This document shows, piece by piece, positions 1 to 9,137 of a stretch of 64,000 nt of DNA. Below the pieces are notes generated by a model. It saw only the letters and a list, made by a program, of their open reading frames with translations. It made no database searches and had not been told where the DNA came from. The position numbers and the translations under genes were made by a program. Where the stretch lies: assembly GCF_031846585.1 (NCBI RefSeq), contig NZ_JAVRHK010000005.1:62001-126000 (forward strand). Direction: 5' to 3'. Origin of the DNA: Autumnicola musiva (lineage in GTDB: Bacteria > Bacteroidota > Bacteroidia > Flavobacteriales > Flavobacteriaceae). Each line of letters begins with the position of its first letter. Within the stretch, counting starts at the first letter, position 1.

Positions 1-617
1 GCTTCCCGGTCCGGCAACCTATTGCCGAGAAATGCCAGTGTTCCTTCAAATCTTTTTTCAGCATCTACGGGATAATGAGTATCGGTATCAAGTGCATTGT
101 AAACAGGAATACATTTTTGAGCACCGTTATTATTATAAGCGTCTATAACAGGCTGCCCACCACCGTATGTTAGTATAAAATCGTACTGCGGAATGAGCTT
201 TCGGAAAGGATCATTTTCATCCTTCTCTATACGGTCCAAAGTTGCAGGAGCGTCCACATCCCAAAATATTATGAGATTATCCCTACTTTTCATTTTTGCA
301 ACTTCTTCTTCCAGAAATTCGTCAAAAGCTCCAACCCCACTTGCTTTTATAATAACATCAGATTCTTCCTGGGCCTTTCGCAGCAGCCCCCTTAAGCTTA
401 GTTTGTCCTCCTGATACACTATAACATGACACCACTCAGGATCATCTATATCCCTGTGTTCCTGACGTTCCAGAATATCGGGCTCATAAAAAGTAACTTC
501 ATGCCCCATCTTGTGCAGGGCCTTTACAATTCCGCGATAGTAAGTTGCCGCCCCGTTCCAGTAAGCAGAAACTATACTGGAACCAAAGAATGCTATGTTC
601 AATTTATCCTTTGCCAT
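1..617 (-). CDS. CgeB-like glycosyltransferase, partial (C-terminus off the window)
   Basis: The window edge cuts this gene; about 205 N-terminal residues are visible, starting with MAKDKLNIAFFGSSIVSAYW. The start is like that of the next gene upstream (short strand, then a RGIVK..L...GHEV.FYEP segment), so the two are paralogous CgeB/GT-B-fold glycosyltransferases. The ATG overlaps the stop of the upstream gene by 14 bases, which indicates translational coupling in the glycan operon. Donor and acceptor cannot be told from sequence. The fold call is an inference from the family pattern; the donor-binding C-terminal half is not in view. Confidence 0.75.
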   Translation of the reverse strand, partial: MAKDKLNIAFFGSSIVSAYWNGAATYYRGIVKALHKMGHEVTFYEPDILERQEHRDIDDPEWCHVIVYQEDKLSLRGLLRKAQEESDVIIKASGVGAFDEFLEEEVAKMKSRDNLIIFWDVDAPATLDRIEKDENDPFRKLIPQYDFILTYGGGQPVIDAYNNNGAQKCIPVYNALDTDTHYPVDAEKRFEGTLAFLGNRLPDRE

Positions 618-1734
618 TTTTTAATTTCATTTTTTCGGCCATTGGAGACTCTATTTCATCAATTATTTTCTCGAGCTCATCCACTCTGTGTGCGCAGGTA
701 TGTTTACTCAAAATTGTATTGCGCCCGTTTTCAGAAAGACTTTGCGCCAGTTGTGCACTTTTCATAACCTCAGCTATTTTATATCCCATATCATTACCGT
801 CTTTGGCAATTAGATAATCTTCGCCAGGTGTAAATAAGCCTTCGGAATCTTCCCATGGAGATGTTATAAGCGGAATACCACAGGAAAGTGCCTCAAAAGG
901 ACGTATAGTTGGAATGCCGGGAAGCATTTCAACATATGGCCGCCGGGGTACATGTACAGTTAGCTTGTATTTTGAAAAAACTTCAGGAACTTTATAATTA
1001 GGTAACCATCCGCCATATTCTATATTGGCATCTTCCAATGCTTTAATAGCTTTTTCAGGATAACGCACGCCGTAAACCTTAGCTTTTATTCCAAGCTCCT
1101 TAACAGGTTTAATTAGGAATTCCATCAATTCCCCGGTACGCTCATCATCTCCCCAGTTACCAATCCAAACCAGGTCTCCTTCTTTATCTTCATTACGATC
1201 TGGTTTAAAAAGCTCAGCGTCGGCAGCTTCATGCCAGGTCCAGGCCTTTTTGACCCAATTTTTTTCTGTGTATATTTTTTTTATGATCTCCCCAAAAACA
1301 AGAGCGCCGTCGTAATTGCTAAAATCGTATTTTGCCATGCTTTCTTCTTCTGAAACCGCACGGTGATGGGTATCATGAAAAAGTAATTTATAACCATATT
1401 GCTCTTTTTTTCTGCCTACTTCAGCAACCAGTTCAGGATCGTTCCACTCATGAACAATCACTACATCTGCCGTTCCTAAAATATTTTCATAATTCAGCTT
1501 TTTTTCAGGATTATAAAACTGGGGATTAAGGGTTGGATAATATTTGCGGAACTCATCCAGCTTTTCAGCTCCATGGTCTTTGATAAGGTTATTCAAACTC
1601 CATCCACCTTCGGGCTCATATACATCCACCTCATGCCCCCTTTTAATCAATTCTTTTACAATACCTCTTAAAAAATGAGCATTCCCATGGTTCCAGTCAG
1701 AATAAAGGGAATGGTAAAACATTACAAATTTCAT
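604..1734 (-). CDS. CgeB-like glycosyltransferase
   Basis: 376 residues, full length for a GT-B-type glycosyltransferase of the CgeB-like group. The N-terminal half has the RGIVKELIKRGHEVDVYEPE acceptor-side pattern. The C-terminal half has FEALSCGIPLITSPW followed by a glycine/acid loop (GLFTPGEDYL), the usual nucleotide-sugar site of this family. It has no signal peptide or membrane segment, so it should act in the cytosol. The start ATG overlaps the stop of the GT4 gene by ATGA, and its own stop overlaps the next glycosyltransferase by 14 bases. Sugar specificity is unknown. Confidence 0.82.
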   Translation of the reverse strand: MKFVMFYHSLYSDWNHGNAHFLRGIVKELIKRGHEVDVYEPEGGWSLNNLIKDHGAEKLDEFRKYYPTLNPQFYNPEKKLNYENILGTADVVIVHEWNDPELVAEVGRKKEQYGYKLLFHDTHHRAVSEEESMAKYDFSNYDGALVFGEIIKKIYTEKNWVKKAWTWHEAADAELFKPDRNEDKEGDLVWIGNWGDDERTGELMEFLIKPVKELGIKAKVYGVRYPEKAIKALEDANIEYGGWLPNYKVPEVFSKYKLTVHVPRRPYVEMLPGIPTIRPFEALSCGIPLITSPWEDSEGLFTPGEDYLIAKDGNDMGYKIAEVMKSAQLAQSLSENGRNTILSKHTCAHRVDELEKIIDEIESPMAEKMKLKNGKG

Positions 1735-2837
1735 AAGCTTGAGCTTAATTGGTTTAAATCAGTTTTCCGGCTAACAATTAACCTTTTATAAAGCGCAGCA
1801 TACTCTTCTCCCATTTTCTGAAGAGAATATCTCTTAGATCTCTCTTTAGATTTGGCTGATAGCTGCTCCCTGTAATTTTTATCTTCTATAAGAGCCAAGA
1901 TTTTGTTCTCTGTCTCCCGCGGATTTTCAGGATCAAAAAACGTGGCTGTTGCATCCCAAAGTTCAACTAGTGTATCAATATTACTTAAAGCAAGAGCACA
2001 TCCTGCTTTTGCTGCCTCAAGAATGGCCAGTCCAAAAGGTTCATATTTGGTGGGACTGGCAAAAATTGCAGCACGAGCCATCAAATCCTTTGCCTCATTC
2101 GGCGATAATGATCCGAGAAAATGTACATTTTCGATTTCTACTTTAACCCCTGTATTTGGATCTGTATTGTTTCCCGCAATATAAACCGGCCATGGCAGGT
2201 TTTTAGCAATTCCGGAAAGAGATTTTAAGTTTTTTGCCTCATCCCATATCCTGCCCATACAGAGAATAAAGTTCTCTTTTTCTATTTCTTTTGAAAAATT
2301 TATCTCCCTGCCATTGTGGATCACTTCGGTTCGGCAGGAAATATTATGAGTATCTACCGCTTTTTTAAGAAGTGATTCGGTAGGACTTACCACTACATCT
2401 GAAGTATTAAGTGAATTTTTCACAATTCCTGTATAACGATTCCACGAAGCTGGTGCGCCGGTACCTTTTACAGCCTGCCACCAGGTTTGTACACAAGAAT
2501 GAAAAACAGTTACTATAGGGCAGGACCAGAAATTATCAATATGTGCATAATTATTGAAGTGTACCAAATCGGGATGTACTGTTTGATAAATGGAGGTAAT
2601 CCATTTATGTGCTTTTTGAACGTCCTCCCATGGATCCTGCATCCATTCCAGCTTATAATCGCTCTTATAAAGAACAACATTTGGCAAATGGAAAGCTTCT
2701 TTTTCCTGTGCTTCAGAAGGCCATGATCCCATTGCTGCAAGATGTACTTCAATATCGTGCTTAATTAATGCACGGCATAATTCTACTGTATATGTCCATA
2801 CTCCTCCAACGGTGTCTGTGGTCATAAGTATCTTCAT
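1731..2837 (-). CDS. GT4-family glycosyltransferase
   Basis: A GT-B glycosyltransferase of family 4 type. The N-terminus MKILMTTDTVGGVWTYT holds the glycine-rich donor/acceptor loop. The C-terminal half has SPTKYEPFGLAILEAAKAG, the E-x7-E signature of retaining GT4 enzymes. An in-frame ATG five codons upstream (2852) would overlap the Gfo/Idh gene by 11 bases. I prefer 2837 because MKILMTTD is the usual family start and GGGAG lies just before it. The stop overlaps the next ATG by four bases. It is cytosolic and its substrate is unknown. Confidence 0.87.
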   Translation of the reverse strand: MKILMTTDTVGGVWTYTVELCRALIKHDIEVHLAAMGSWPSEAQEKEAFHLPNVVLYKSDYKLEWMQDPWEDVQKAHKWITSIYQTVHPDLVHFNNYAHIDNFWSCPIVTVFHSCVQTWWQAVKGTGAPASWNRYTGIVKNSLNTSDVVVSPTESLLKKAVDTHNISCRTEVIHNGREINFSKEIEKENFILCMGRIWDEAKNLKSLSGIAKNLPWPVYIAGNNTDPNTGVKVEIENVHFLGSLSPNEAKDLMARAAIFASPTKYEPFGLAILEAAKAGCALALSNIDTLVELWDATATFFDPENPRETENKILALIEDKNYREQLSAKSKERSKRYSLQKMGEEYAALYKRLIVSRKTDLNQLSSSL

Positions 2838-2841
2838 ATTC

Positions 2842-3864
2842 TTATCTCCCATATATACGGTCTAATATTTTTGTTGTTTTTATAAATTCTTCTGCAGATT
2901 CGCGGTCGAAGCCTTTTCCAGTAGCCAGAGCTTCTGCCCATACCACACCTGCCCGTCCGCTCCAGTCATCGGGAGGAGTGACAAGAGTTTCCGAATAAGT
3001 TCCTATGTATTTTTCAGCAGTAAAATCGTAGAAAGAGCCATTTACATTTTTGAAGGCTGCCCCTCCCCTGGTACCGTAGAAGCGGGCTTCAATTACCGCA
3101 TCCTGCCCTGCACTAATATTCCAGGAGCATTCCAGGTTTATATGTGTATCTTTTTCTGAAGTCATAGACACACTGGCAAAATCTTCCACATGTTCATTAA
3201 AGGAAGTGAGTTTTTGTCCCTGATGGTAAAGATGACTTTTTACTTCTGTTATTTCCGGGAAGTCAAGTGTCCAAAGTGCCAGGTCCATAAGGTGAATTCC
3301 TAAATCCATCACACAACCTCCACCCGATTTTTGAATGTCATAAAACCATTCCTTGTCAGGGCCATAGGCATTATGAAAAACAAGATCTGCAGCATAAATA
3401 TCACCAATTTCCCTACTTTTAATAAGATTGTAAACGGCCTGAAAAGCTTTTGTATATCGGTAAGAAAGATCCACGGCCAGTAATTTATCGGCTTCTTCGG
3501 CAGCTTTTACCACGCTTTGTACTTCAGCTGCGGTACGTCCTAAAGGTTTTTGGCAGAAAACCGATTTCCCTGATGTAAGCGCCTCAATAGCCTGTTCAGC
3601 ATGCATCGCGCTTGGAGTTGCAATTATAACCCCATCAAGATGTTTATTCCTGAAAATTTCTGAAGAAGAAGACGCTAATTTTGCTGTTTTTGCACTTTTG
3701 GCGGCCTCTTTAATATTTTCTTCTGAGGGTTCCGCAATCATAAGGGCTTTGCTGTTGGTGTCTCGTAACAGAACTTCCATTCTGTTACGGCCAATCCAGC
3801 CCACTCCAATAAATCCTAGAGCGAGTGATTTATTTTGTTCTGTGATGGGTTCGGCTGGTATCAT
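2842..3864 (-). CDS. Gfo/Idh/MocA-family NAD(P)-dependent oxidoreductase
   Basis: 340 residues, usual for the family. The Rossmann motif is GFIGVGWIGRNRM near residue 17. The catalytic-lysine motif appears as CQKPLGRTAAEV, the EKP region of the family with Glu replaced by Gln. The conserved GGGCVMDLGIHLMDLA segment follows near residue 195. Family members oxidise, reduce or epimerise sugars and inositols with bound NAD(P). Lying between a GT4 enzyme and an alcohol dehydrogenase, it probably modifies the sugar moiety made by this cluster. It is 33 bases downstream of the dehydrogenase gene. The substrate is not predictable. Confidence 0.87.
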   Translation of the reverse strand: MIPAEPITEQNKSLALGFIGVGWIGRNRMEVLLRDTNSKALMIAEPSEENIKEAAKSAKTAKLASSSSEIFRNKHLDGVIIATPSAMHAEQAIEALTSGKSVFCQKPLGRTAAEVQSVVKAAEEADKLLAVDLSYRYTKAFQAVYNLIKSREIGDIYAADLVFHNAYGPDKEWFYDIQKSGGGCVMDLGIHLMDLALWTLDFPEITEVKSHLYHQGQKLTSFNEHVEDFASVSMTSEKDTHINLECSWNISAGQDAVIEARFYGTRGGAAFKNVNGSFYDFTAEKYIGTYSETLVTPPDDWSGRAGVVWAEALATGKGFDRESAEEFIKTTKILDRIYGR

Positions 3865-3897
3865 TTAACTTAAGGTTGGTTGGTTAGTTATTTAAAT

Positions 3898-4914
3898 TTA
3901 GCGATCGTTAAGGTAAAGGGCTTTTATAAACCCATCCGGCCTTTCTGTAAGGTGTCGGTATGCTTCTTCCATCTCACCGGGTTGAAACGTATGGGTGAAA
4001 AAAGGAAAAGGATTCATTTCATTCTTTTGAATTGCTAAAATCGCTTTTTTAATTCCATCAATATATTTTTGCGAATCTCTCTCGTGGGCACTTATCATAT
4101 CAATTCCCCGCCAGTTAAGCATTTGTACATTAACGCTGCGCATTCCGTCCTGATGGAAACCGGCAACTATTAATTTTCCACGCTCCCCGGTAAGTTCAAT
4201 GGAGAGATTTAAAGGCCACTCTTTTCCTGTTGCTTCCACAACACGTTCACAAAACCTGCCATTAGTTAATTCTTTTACTTTTTCAATAATTTTAAAATGA
4301 TCATCCATTTCAATTATTTCATCTGCCCCGGCAGATCTGGCTGCATCCAGGGAAAATTCTCTTCTGGAAATGGCAATTACTTTTGCTCCACGTGATTTCG
4401 CCAGCTGAATAAGTAATAATCCTAAAAAGCCACAACCTACAATAGCTACAGTCTGGCCTTTTTGAATTTCGCTTCTGGAAAAAATGTTCACTGCACATCC
4501 TAGAGGCTCTCCAGGAAAAGGTTTATCATCCAGAAAATCTGGCAATTTTACCAGGTTTTCCGGCTCACCTATATCATGGGTGGCATACGCATTATATGTA
4601 AGGCCGGTTACCCGCTCTCCTACTTTAAAGCCTTTAACTCCGCTGCCCACAGCATCAATCACACCCCAACCTTCATGCCCGGGGTTTCCTTTTTCCACAG
4701 GGTATTCAAACCAGTCCCTCCCTTCCCACACGGGAATATTGGATGCACAAACACCACTTCCTTCCAATTTAATCCTCACCTGGTCTTTGCCGGGTTCAGG
4801 CAATTCAGTTTCTTTAATTACGGCTATTCCTGGTTTCTCAATAACCACCGCTTTATAGGATTCATTTTTCTGCGGTGTATCCGGTATTTCCTGTACCGTT
4901 CTGCTTATTCTCAT
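3898..4914 (-). CDS. Zinc-dependent medium-chain alcohol dehydrogenase
   Basis: 338 residues of the MDR superfamily. Catalytic zinc ligands are visible as GSGVCASN and the GHEGWGVIDAVGSGV motif. The NAD(P) loop is GCGFLGLLLIQLA near residue 165. The structural-zinc lobe with four closely spaced cysteines appears to be missing, which is common in sugar-alcohol and polyol subfamilies. ATG overlaps the stop of the glycosidase-epimerase fusion (ATGA), so the two are translationally coupled. I infer oxidation or reduction of a sugar or polyol intermediate in the glycan pathway. Confidence 0.86.
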   Translation of the reverse strand: MRISRTVQEIPDTPQKNESYKAVVIEKPGIAVIKETELPEPGKDQVRIKLEGSGVCASNIPVWEGRDWFEYPVEKGNPGHEGWGVIDAVGSGVKGFKVGERVTGLTYNAYATHDIGEPENLVKLPDFLDDKPFPGEPLGCAVNIFSRSEIQKGQTVAIVGCGFLGLLLIQLAKSRGAKVIAISRREFSLDAARSAGADEIIEMDDHFKIIEKVKELTNGRFCERVVEATGKEWPLNLSIELTGERGKLIVAGFHQDGMRSVNVQMLNWRGIDMISAHERDSQKYIDGIKKAILAIQKNEMNPFPFFTHTFQPGEMEEAYRHLTERPDGFIKALYLNDR

Positions 4915-6938
4915 ATTGCCACTGCTTTTTCTGATGATTGGGATTTGTCTTCAAGCTTAATATCCCTCGTTTGGCAAAGCCACTTCAACAATTCTTCGAT
5001 CCCCTGGTCTACAGAATGCCTGGGAGACCAACCAGTGGCTTCCTGAAATTTTGATGTATCTGAAACGTAATAATACTGGTCTCCGGTTCTCCAGTCTTCA
5101 AAGGAAATTTCCATTTCCTTACCTGTTTTTTCTTTGATAATTTCAAGAATTTCAATAAGGCTGACCGTATTTGAAACGCCACCGCCTATATTAAAAACTT
5201 CTCCTGAAATTTTATTAATATTTTTTCGGGCAAGTACAAATGCATCTACCAGATCCTCCACAAAAAGGATATCCCTCACTTGTTTTCCATTTCCATATAT
5301 AACAATTGGATTATCTTCAAGAGCACTTATAAGAAAATGTGCCACCCAACCCTGGTCCTCAGTTCCAAACTGATGCGGACCATATATACAACTCATCCTG
5401 AAAACTGAAGTTTTCAGCCCATAAGAACGGGAGTAATCCAGAATGTACTGATCTGCTCCTCCTTTAGAACAGCCATAAGGACTATGGAAATCCAGGGACC
5501 TGCTTTCACTTACCCCATTTTTTTCAATTTCTTTATCTGAAGGATAATAGCGGGTTTCATTAGGAACCATATCAAGATCATTCAAATTTCCATAAACCTT
5601 ATTAGTAGAGGTGAAAAGGAGCGGTGGCTGATGCGGTGATTTCCTGATGGCTTCCAGCAGATTAAATGTACCCTCAAGGTTTACCTGGAAATCCAGCACA
5701 GGATTGGTAAGAGAAGTGGTGACTGCCACTTGTGAAGAAAAATGATATACCTCGCTGGCATACTTTACACTTTGTTCAAGCACCCACTTTTCTTTTATAT
5801 CAGCAATTTGAATAATAAGCTTGTTACCATATTCTTTTTGAAGCCATTGCAGGTTTTGCTCAACACCATCCCTGAAAAGACTATCAAAAATCATCACTTT
5901 TTTCCCTTCGCTTAGAAGACGTTTCGCCAGGTTAGTTCCAACAAAACCCGCTCCCCCGGTAATAAGACTGTAATTTTCATCACTTTCCACCCTGTATTGC
6001 TTATTGATATATGGATGTTGATCTATATTTTCCAGCCCGTGTTTTTCCAGCAGTTTATAAAGTAGTTTTTTGGTGCCATCAATCTTTTTTAAACCAAAAT
6101 AATATTCCCTCTCATCCAGATGAAATCCTCCCACGGTAGGGTTTTTTGGATGCAGATCATTCAGGCTGTACCAATACACCCTGTCTGCCGTAGTGTTCAA
6201 CACCTTTTTAAATTCTTCGTATTGTTTTACTTCATCATCCTGCCAGGTAGAGAAGCCAACTTCTGAAATCCATAATTCTTTTTCCAGATCAAAACGGGTA
6301 AGAACTTTTTTTACCTGCCGGATATTTTCTTCCCAACCGCTCCACTGCTGATCAAAAACGTGGGGAAAACCGTGAATTCCGACAGCATCAATATTTTCCA
6401 GGGTTCCTCTTTCAGCAATCATCTGCAGCCAGTTTGGATCTATTGGACTCATGCCGCCAAGGAGCGTTTTTTTACCTTTCTCCTTTGCCCAGTAAGCAGC
6501 CATATCCATCATCTTGGTGAATTTATGCCAGGAGAAATCCATAGTATAATCATATTCCACCTTGTTATTTGGCTCATTCCAAAGTTCAACCCATTCAAAG
6601 TATTGCCCGTATTTATTGATCATGAGATCAATAAAATCAGCATAAGACTTAAGATATTTTGGCGGGGAAGAAGTTTTTGGTGCTTCACCTATAGAAGGCG
6701 GGGTATAAAGAAAACATGGCAGAATTTCCACATGCTTGCTAAGTGTTTCGAACAACCAGTCATACCACTCTTCAGTTCCTTCAACATACCAATCTGCCCA
6801 TGAAACCCCGGTGCGTAAATGTGAAATATTAAGCCTTTTGAGATCTTCTATGGTATTCTCTACTTCCTGATATTCTCCCGGCCTGAACCATTCAAGAATT
6901 CCTAAGACAGGGGTATGAGTATCATTTTTCTTTTGCAT
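4911..6938 (-). CDS. Fusion of glycoside-hydrolase-like TIM barrel and NAD-dependent sugar epimerase
   Basis: 675 residues in two parts. Residues 1 to about 320 resemble clan-A glycosidases (GH39/GH5-like): the acid/base motif is WVELWNEPNN and the second catalytic glutamate is in ELWISEVGFSTW. Residues about 325 to 650 are an extended SDR epimerase/dehydratase with GGAGFVGTNLAKRLL, serine in TSTNKVYG, and YGCSK as the Tyr-Lys pair. There is no signal peptide, so a cytosolic glycosidase domain tied to a nucleotide-sugar enzyme is unusual. The hydrolase part may process, or simply bind, the product made by neighbouring transferases. All catalytic residues appear intact in both halves. Exact GH family and substrate are uncertain. 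Confidence 0.82.
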   Translation of the reverse strand: MQKKNDTHTPVLGILEWFRPGEYQEVENTIEDLKRLNISHLRTGVSWADWYVEGTEEWYDWLFETLSKHVEILPCFLYTPPSIGEAPKTSSPPKYLKSYADFIDLMINKYGQYFEWVELWNEPNNKVEYDYTMDFSWHKFTKMMDMAAYWAKEKGKKTLLGGMSPIDPNWLQMIAERGTLENIDAVGIHGFPHVFDQQWSGWEENIRQVKKVLTRFDLEKELWISEVGFSTWQDDEVKQYEEFKKVLNTTADRVYWYSLNDLHPKNPTVGGFHLDEREYYFGLKKIDGTKKLLYKLLEKHGLENIDQHPYINKQYRVESDENYSLITGGAGFVGTNLAKRLLSEGKKVMIFDSLFRDGVEQNLQWLQKEYGNKLIIQIADIKEKWVLEQSVKYASEVYHFSSQVAVTTSLTNPVLDFQVNLEGTFNLLEAIRKSPHQPPLLFTSTNKVYGNLNDLDMVPNETRYYPSDKEIEKNGVSESRSLDFHSPYGCSKGGADQYILDYSRSYGLKTSVFRMSCIYGPHQFGTEDQGWVAHFLISALEDNPIVIYGNGKQVRDILFVEDLVDAFVLARKNINKISGEVFNIGGGVSNTVSLIEILEIIKEKTGKEMEISFEDWRTGDQYYYVSDTSKFQEATGWSPRHSVDQGIEELLKWLCQTRDIKLEDKSQSSEKAVAI

Positions 6939-6950
6939 AGCGGGTTGGTT

Positions 6951-8063
6951 TTATACAGTTAATCCTCTTGAAGAAAGTTCATTGCTCGCCTTGCTCACAT
7001 TATCGGTGGCAATTTGATCTTTAAGCCATTCGGCCAGTTCAAAAAGTCCTTCTTCAAATTGAATTTCAGGTTCAAAACCTAAAATTTGTTTTGTCTTACT
7101 GGTATCAGCAAAACAGTGGCGAATATCTCCAATGCGGTATTTACCGGTAATTTCAGGGGAAATTTCTTTGCCCATAACTGCCGCAAGTTTATCGGCAATA
7201 TGTGTAATGGTATATTGATTGCCACTACCAATATTCAGAACTTCTCCGGTTGCCCCAGGAGTTTCCATTGCAAGCCGGCAAGCTCTTGCCACATCTTTAA
7301 CATGTATAAAATCCCTTTTTTGTTTTCCATCTTCAAATATCATGGGTGAATTATTATTCAGAAGACGGGAAGCAAAAATTGCCAGAACACCGGTATAGGG
7401 ATTAGATAATGCCTGCCTGGTGCCATAAACGTTGAAAAAACGGAGCGCCGTAGTGGGAATATTATAAGCTTTTCCCGAAATAAGACTTAACCTCTCCTGA
7501 TCATATTTGGAAAGTGCATAAACCGAAGCTAGATTTGGCTTTTTCCCTTCAGGTGTTGGAACAGGATTAAGTTCTTTCCCATTCTTATACATTTCCCACC
7601 TGTCATTTTTAAGATCATTTATATCACGCTCACATTCCATTTCATGATTTCCATCCTCATCCTTATAAAGCCCTTCTCCATAAATACTCATACTTGATGC
7701 CACTACAAGTTTCTCAACAGGCTTATTGATTAGTGCTTCCAGAAGAGTAGCCGTACCCAGATTGTTCACAGCAGTATAATCCCTAATTTGATACATGCTC
7801 TGTCCCACTCCCACCATAGCGGCCAGATGAAAAACAGCATCCACCCCTTCAAGAGCCTTTTCAACAGCTTCTTTATCCCTAACATCACCAATTACAAGCT
7901 CTACCTGCGGATTTAGATAAGATGGTTTTTTCCTGTCTTTGCCATGCACCTGTTCAGAAAGATTATCCAGCACTCTCACCTCGTAACCCTGATCTAAAAG
8001 TTCATCTGCAAGGTGTGAGCCTATAAATCCTGCTCCTCCGGTTATTAAAATCTTTTTACTCAT
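6951..8063 (-). CDS. NAD-dependent epimerase/dehydratase (nucleotide-sugar type)
   Basis: 370 residues of the extended SDR family. The N-terminus carries GGAGFIGSHLADELL. Catalytic residues appear as ASSMSIYG and YALSKYDQE. A long insertion near residues 130-165 contains charged sequence not typical of UDP-galactose 4-epimerases. It is likely to interconvert or dehydrate an NDP-sugar feeding the glycosyltransferases downstream. It lies 12 bases upstream of the fusion gene and 17 bases after the SDR gene. The sugar is not predictable. Confidence 0.87.
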   Translation of the reverse strand: MSKKILITGGAGFIGSHLADELLDQGYEVRVLDNLSEQVHGKDRKKPSYLNPQVELVIGDVRDKEAVEKALEGVDAVFHLAAMVGVGQSMYQIRDYTAVNNLGTATLLEALINKPVEKLVVASSMSIYGEGLYKDEDGNHEMECERDINDLKNDRWEMYKNGKELNPVPTPEGKKPNLASVYALSKYDQERLSLISGKAYNIPTTALRFFNVYGTRQALSNPYTGVLAIFASRLLNNNSPMIFEDGKQKRDFIHVKDVARACRLAMETPGATGEVLNIGSGNQYTITHIADKLAAVMGKEISPEITGKYRIGDIRHCFADTSKTKQILGFEPEIQFEEGLFELAEWLKDQIATDNVSKASNELSSRGLTV

Positions 8064-8080
8064 TTATTAAAATTGGTTAA

Positions 8081-8788
8081 TTAGAAATTTTGTTTTAGTG
8101 GTCGTGTTACTATTTTATTGATGCATCTTCCATTTTTTCTGCTTACCGCATAAAAAACATCATCAGCAATTTCTTCCGGGCCTATGGCTCCCATTTCCAG
8201 ATTTTCCACTGTGGTGAATCCAGAAATTTGATTTTCAAAAAACTTTGTATCGGTTATTCCAGGACTTACTACAGTTACTTTTACGTGAGGAAGCGTCTCC
8301 AGCCGGAGCGTTTTCGCAATAACTTCCAGCGCAGTTTTTGAAGCGGCGTAAATTCCACCAGCAGGATGTGGTTGATTGGCAGAAACCGAAGATATAAAAA
8401 TCACATGTCCCCGTTTTTTCTTCATCATATCCGGAACAAAAGCTCTAATACACCTAAGGTTACCCATAAGGTTTAAATTGATTACCTGCTGCCATTTTTC
8501 GGGGTCGCCTTCGGTTAATTTCTCCTGTATTCCTCTTCCGGCATTAAGCACCAATACTTCAGGATGACCTATAGATTCAACCACTTCCTTATATAAGCGA
8601 TCTATATCAACCGGATTAGTGACATCTGCCCTGCTGAAAAAAATATCTTTTTCCTCATGCTCCGGTTGCACTATATCGGCTATACCTACCTTATAATTTT
8701 CTGAAGAAAATTTTCTGGCAATAGAATAACCAATTCCGCTGGCCCCACCGGTTATAAAGATGTTTTTCAATGAATTCCCTGTCTGCAT
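8081..8788 (-). CDS. Short-chain dehydrogenase/reductase, first gene of glycan cluster
   Basis: Classical SDR of about 235 residues. It has TGGASGIGYSIA for NAD(P) binding, LNAGRG, and the catalytic ISSVSAN...YAASK triad. I use ATG at 8788; a TTG one codon earlier gives the longer reading frame. It is the promoter-proximal gene of the minus-strand cluster, with a 349-base gap upstream. It could reduce a keto intermediate made by the epimerases or by the Gfo/Idh enzyme. SDR substrates cannot be deduced from these motifs. Confidence 0.85.
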   Translation of the reverse strand: MQTGNSLKNIFITGGASGIGYSIARKFSSENYKVGIADIVQPEHEEKDIFFSRADVTNPVDIDRLYKEVVESIGHPEVLVLNAGRGIQEKLTEGDPEKWQQVINLNLMGNLRCIRAFVPDMMKKKRGHVIFISSVSANQPHPAGGIYAASKTALEVIAKTLRLETLPHVKVTVVSPGITDTKFFENQISGFTTVENLEMGAIGPEEIADDVFYAVSRKNGRCINKIVTRPLKQNF

Positions 8789-9137
8789 CAAATTTTTTTA
8801 ATATAATTAAGAGCTGCTATGACTAAAGATTTCAGGCAAGGGGAATATCTGGAAATACATGATTTGCTTTTCCATTACCTTAAAATCTAAAATCCCCCGA
8901 ACCGAAAGAAACTGCTTAACACCAGAAATTCCTCGTGCTCCGGAACAATTGATCTTCTTTAACAACCAAATTTAAGGTAGAACAGTAATAAATACTACTA
9001 AACCCTTTTTAAAGATTTCTTAATATAAATAGGTCCAATAGAAGATGAAAATAGCAGAACCCCCTGGTTCCATTGTGATTGCTGCTGTTTATATTATTTT
9101 AAACCCTTAATAAAAAGTTAAATGAAATGCATTTTAA
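8789..9137. other. Intergenic region upstream of the glycan cluster
   Basis: 349 bases without a coding sequence I can support. On the minus strand, 8967-8974 reads TAAATTTG, an exact match to the Bacteroidota -7 box TAnnTTTG, but no TTTG -33 box sits at the usual distance. Use of this site would give a leader of about 170 bases before the SDR gene. I see no strong hairpin. Confidence 0.4.
8967..8974 (-). promoter_or_regulatory. Possible -7 promoter box of the glycan cluster
   Basis: Minus strand TAAATTTG matches the TAnnTTTG -7 consensus of Bacteroidota sigma factor promoters. The -33 element is not recognisable, so this is a weak call. Confidence 0.25.
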
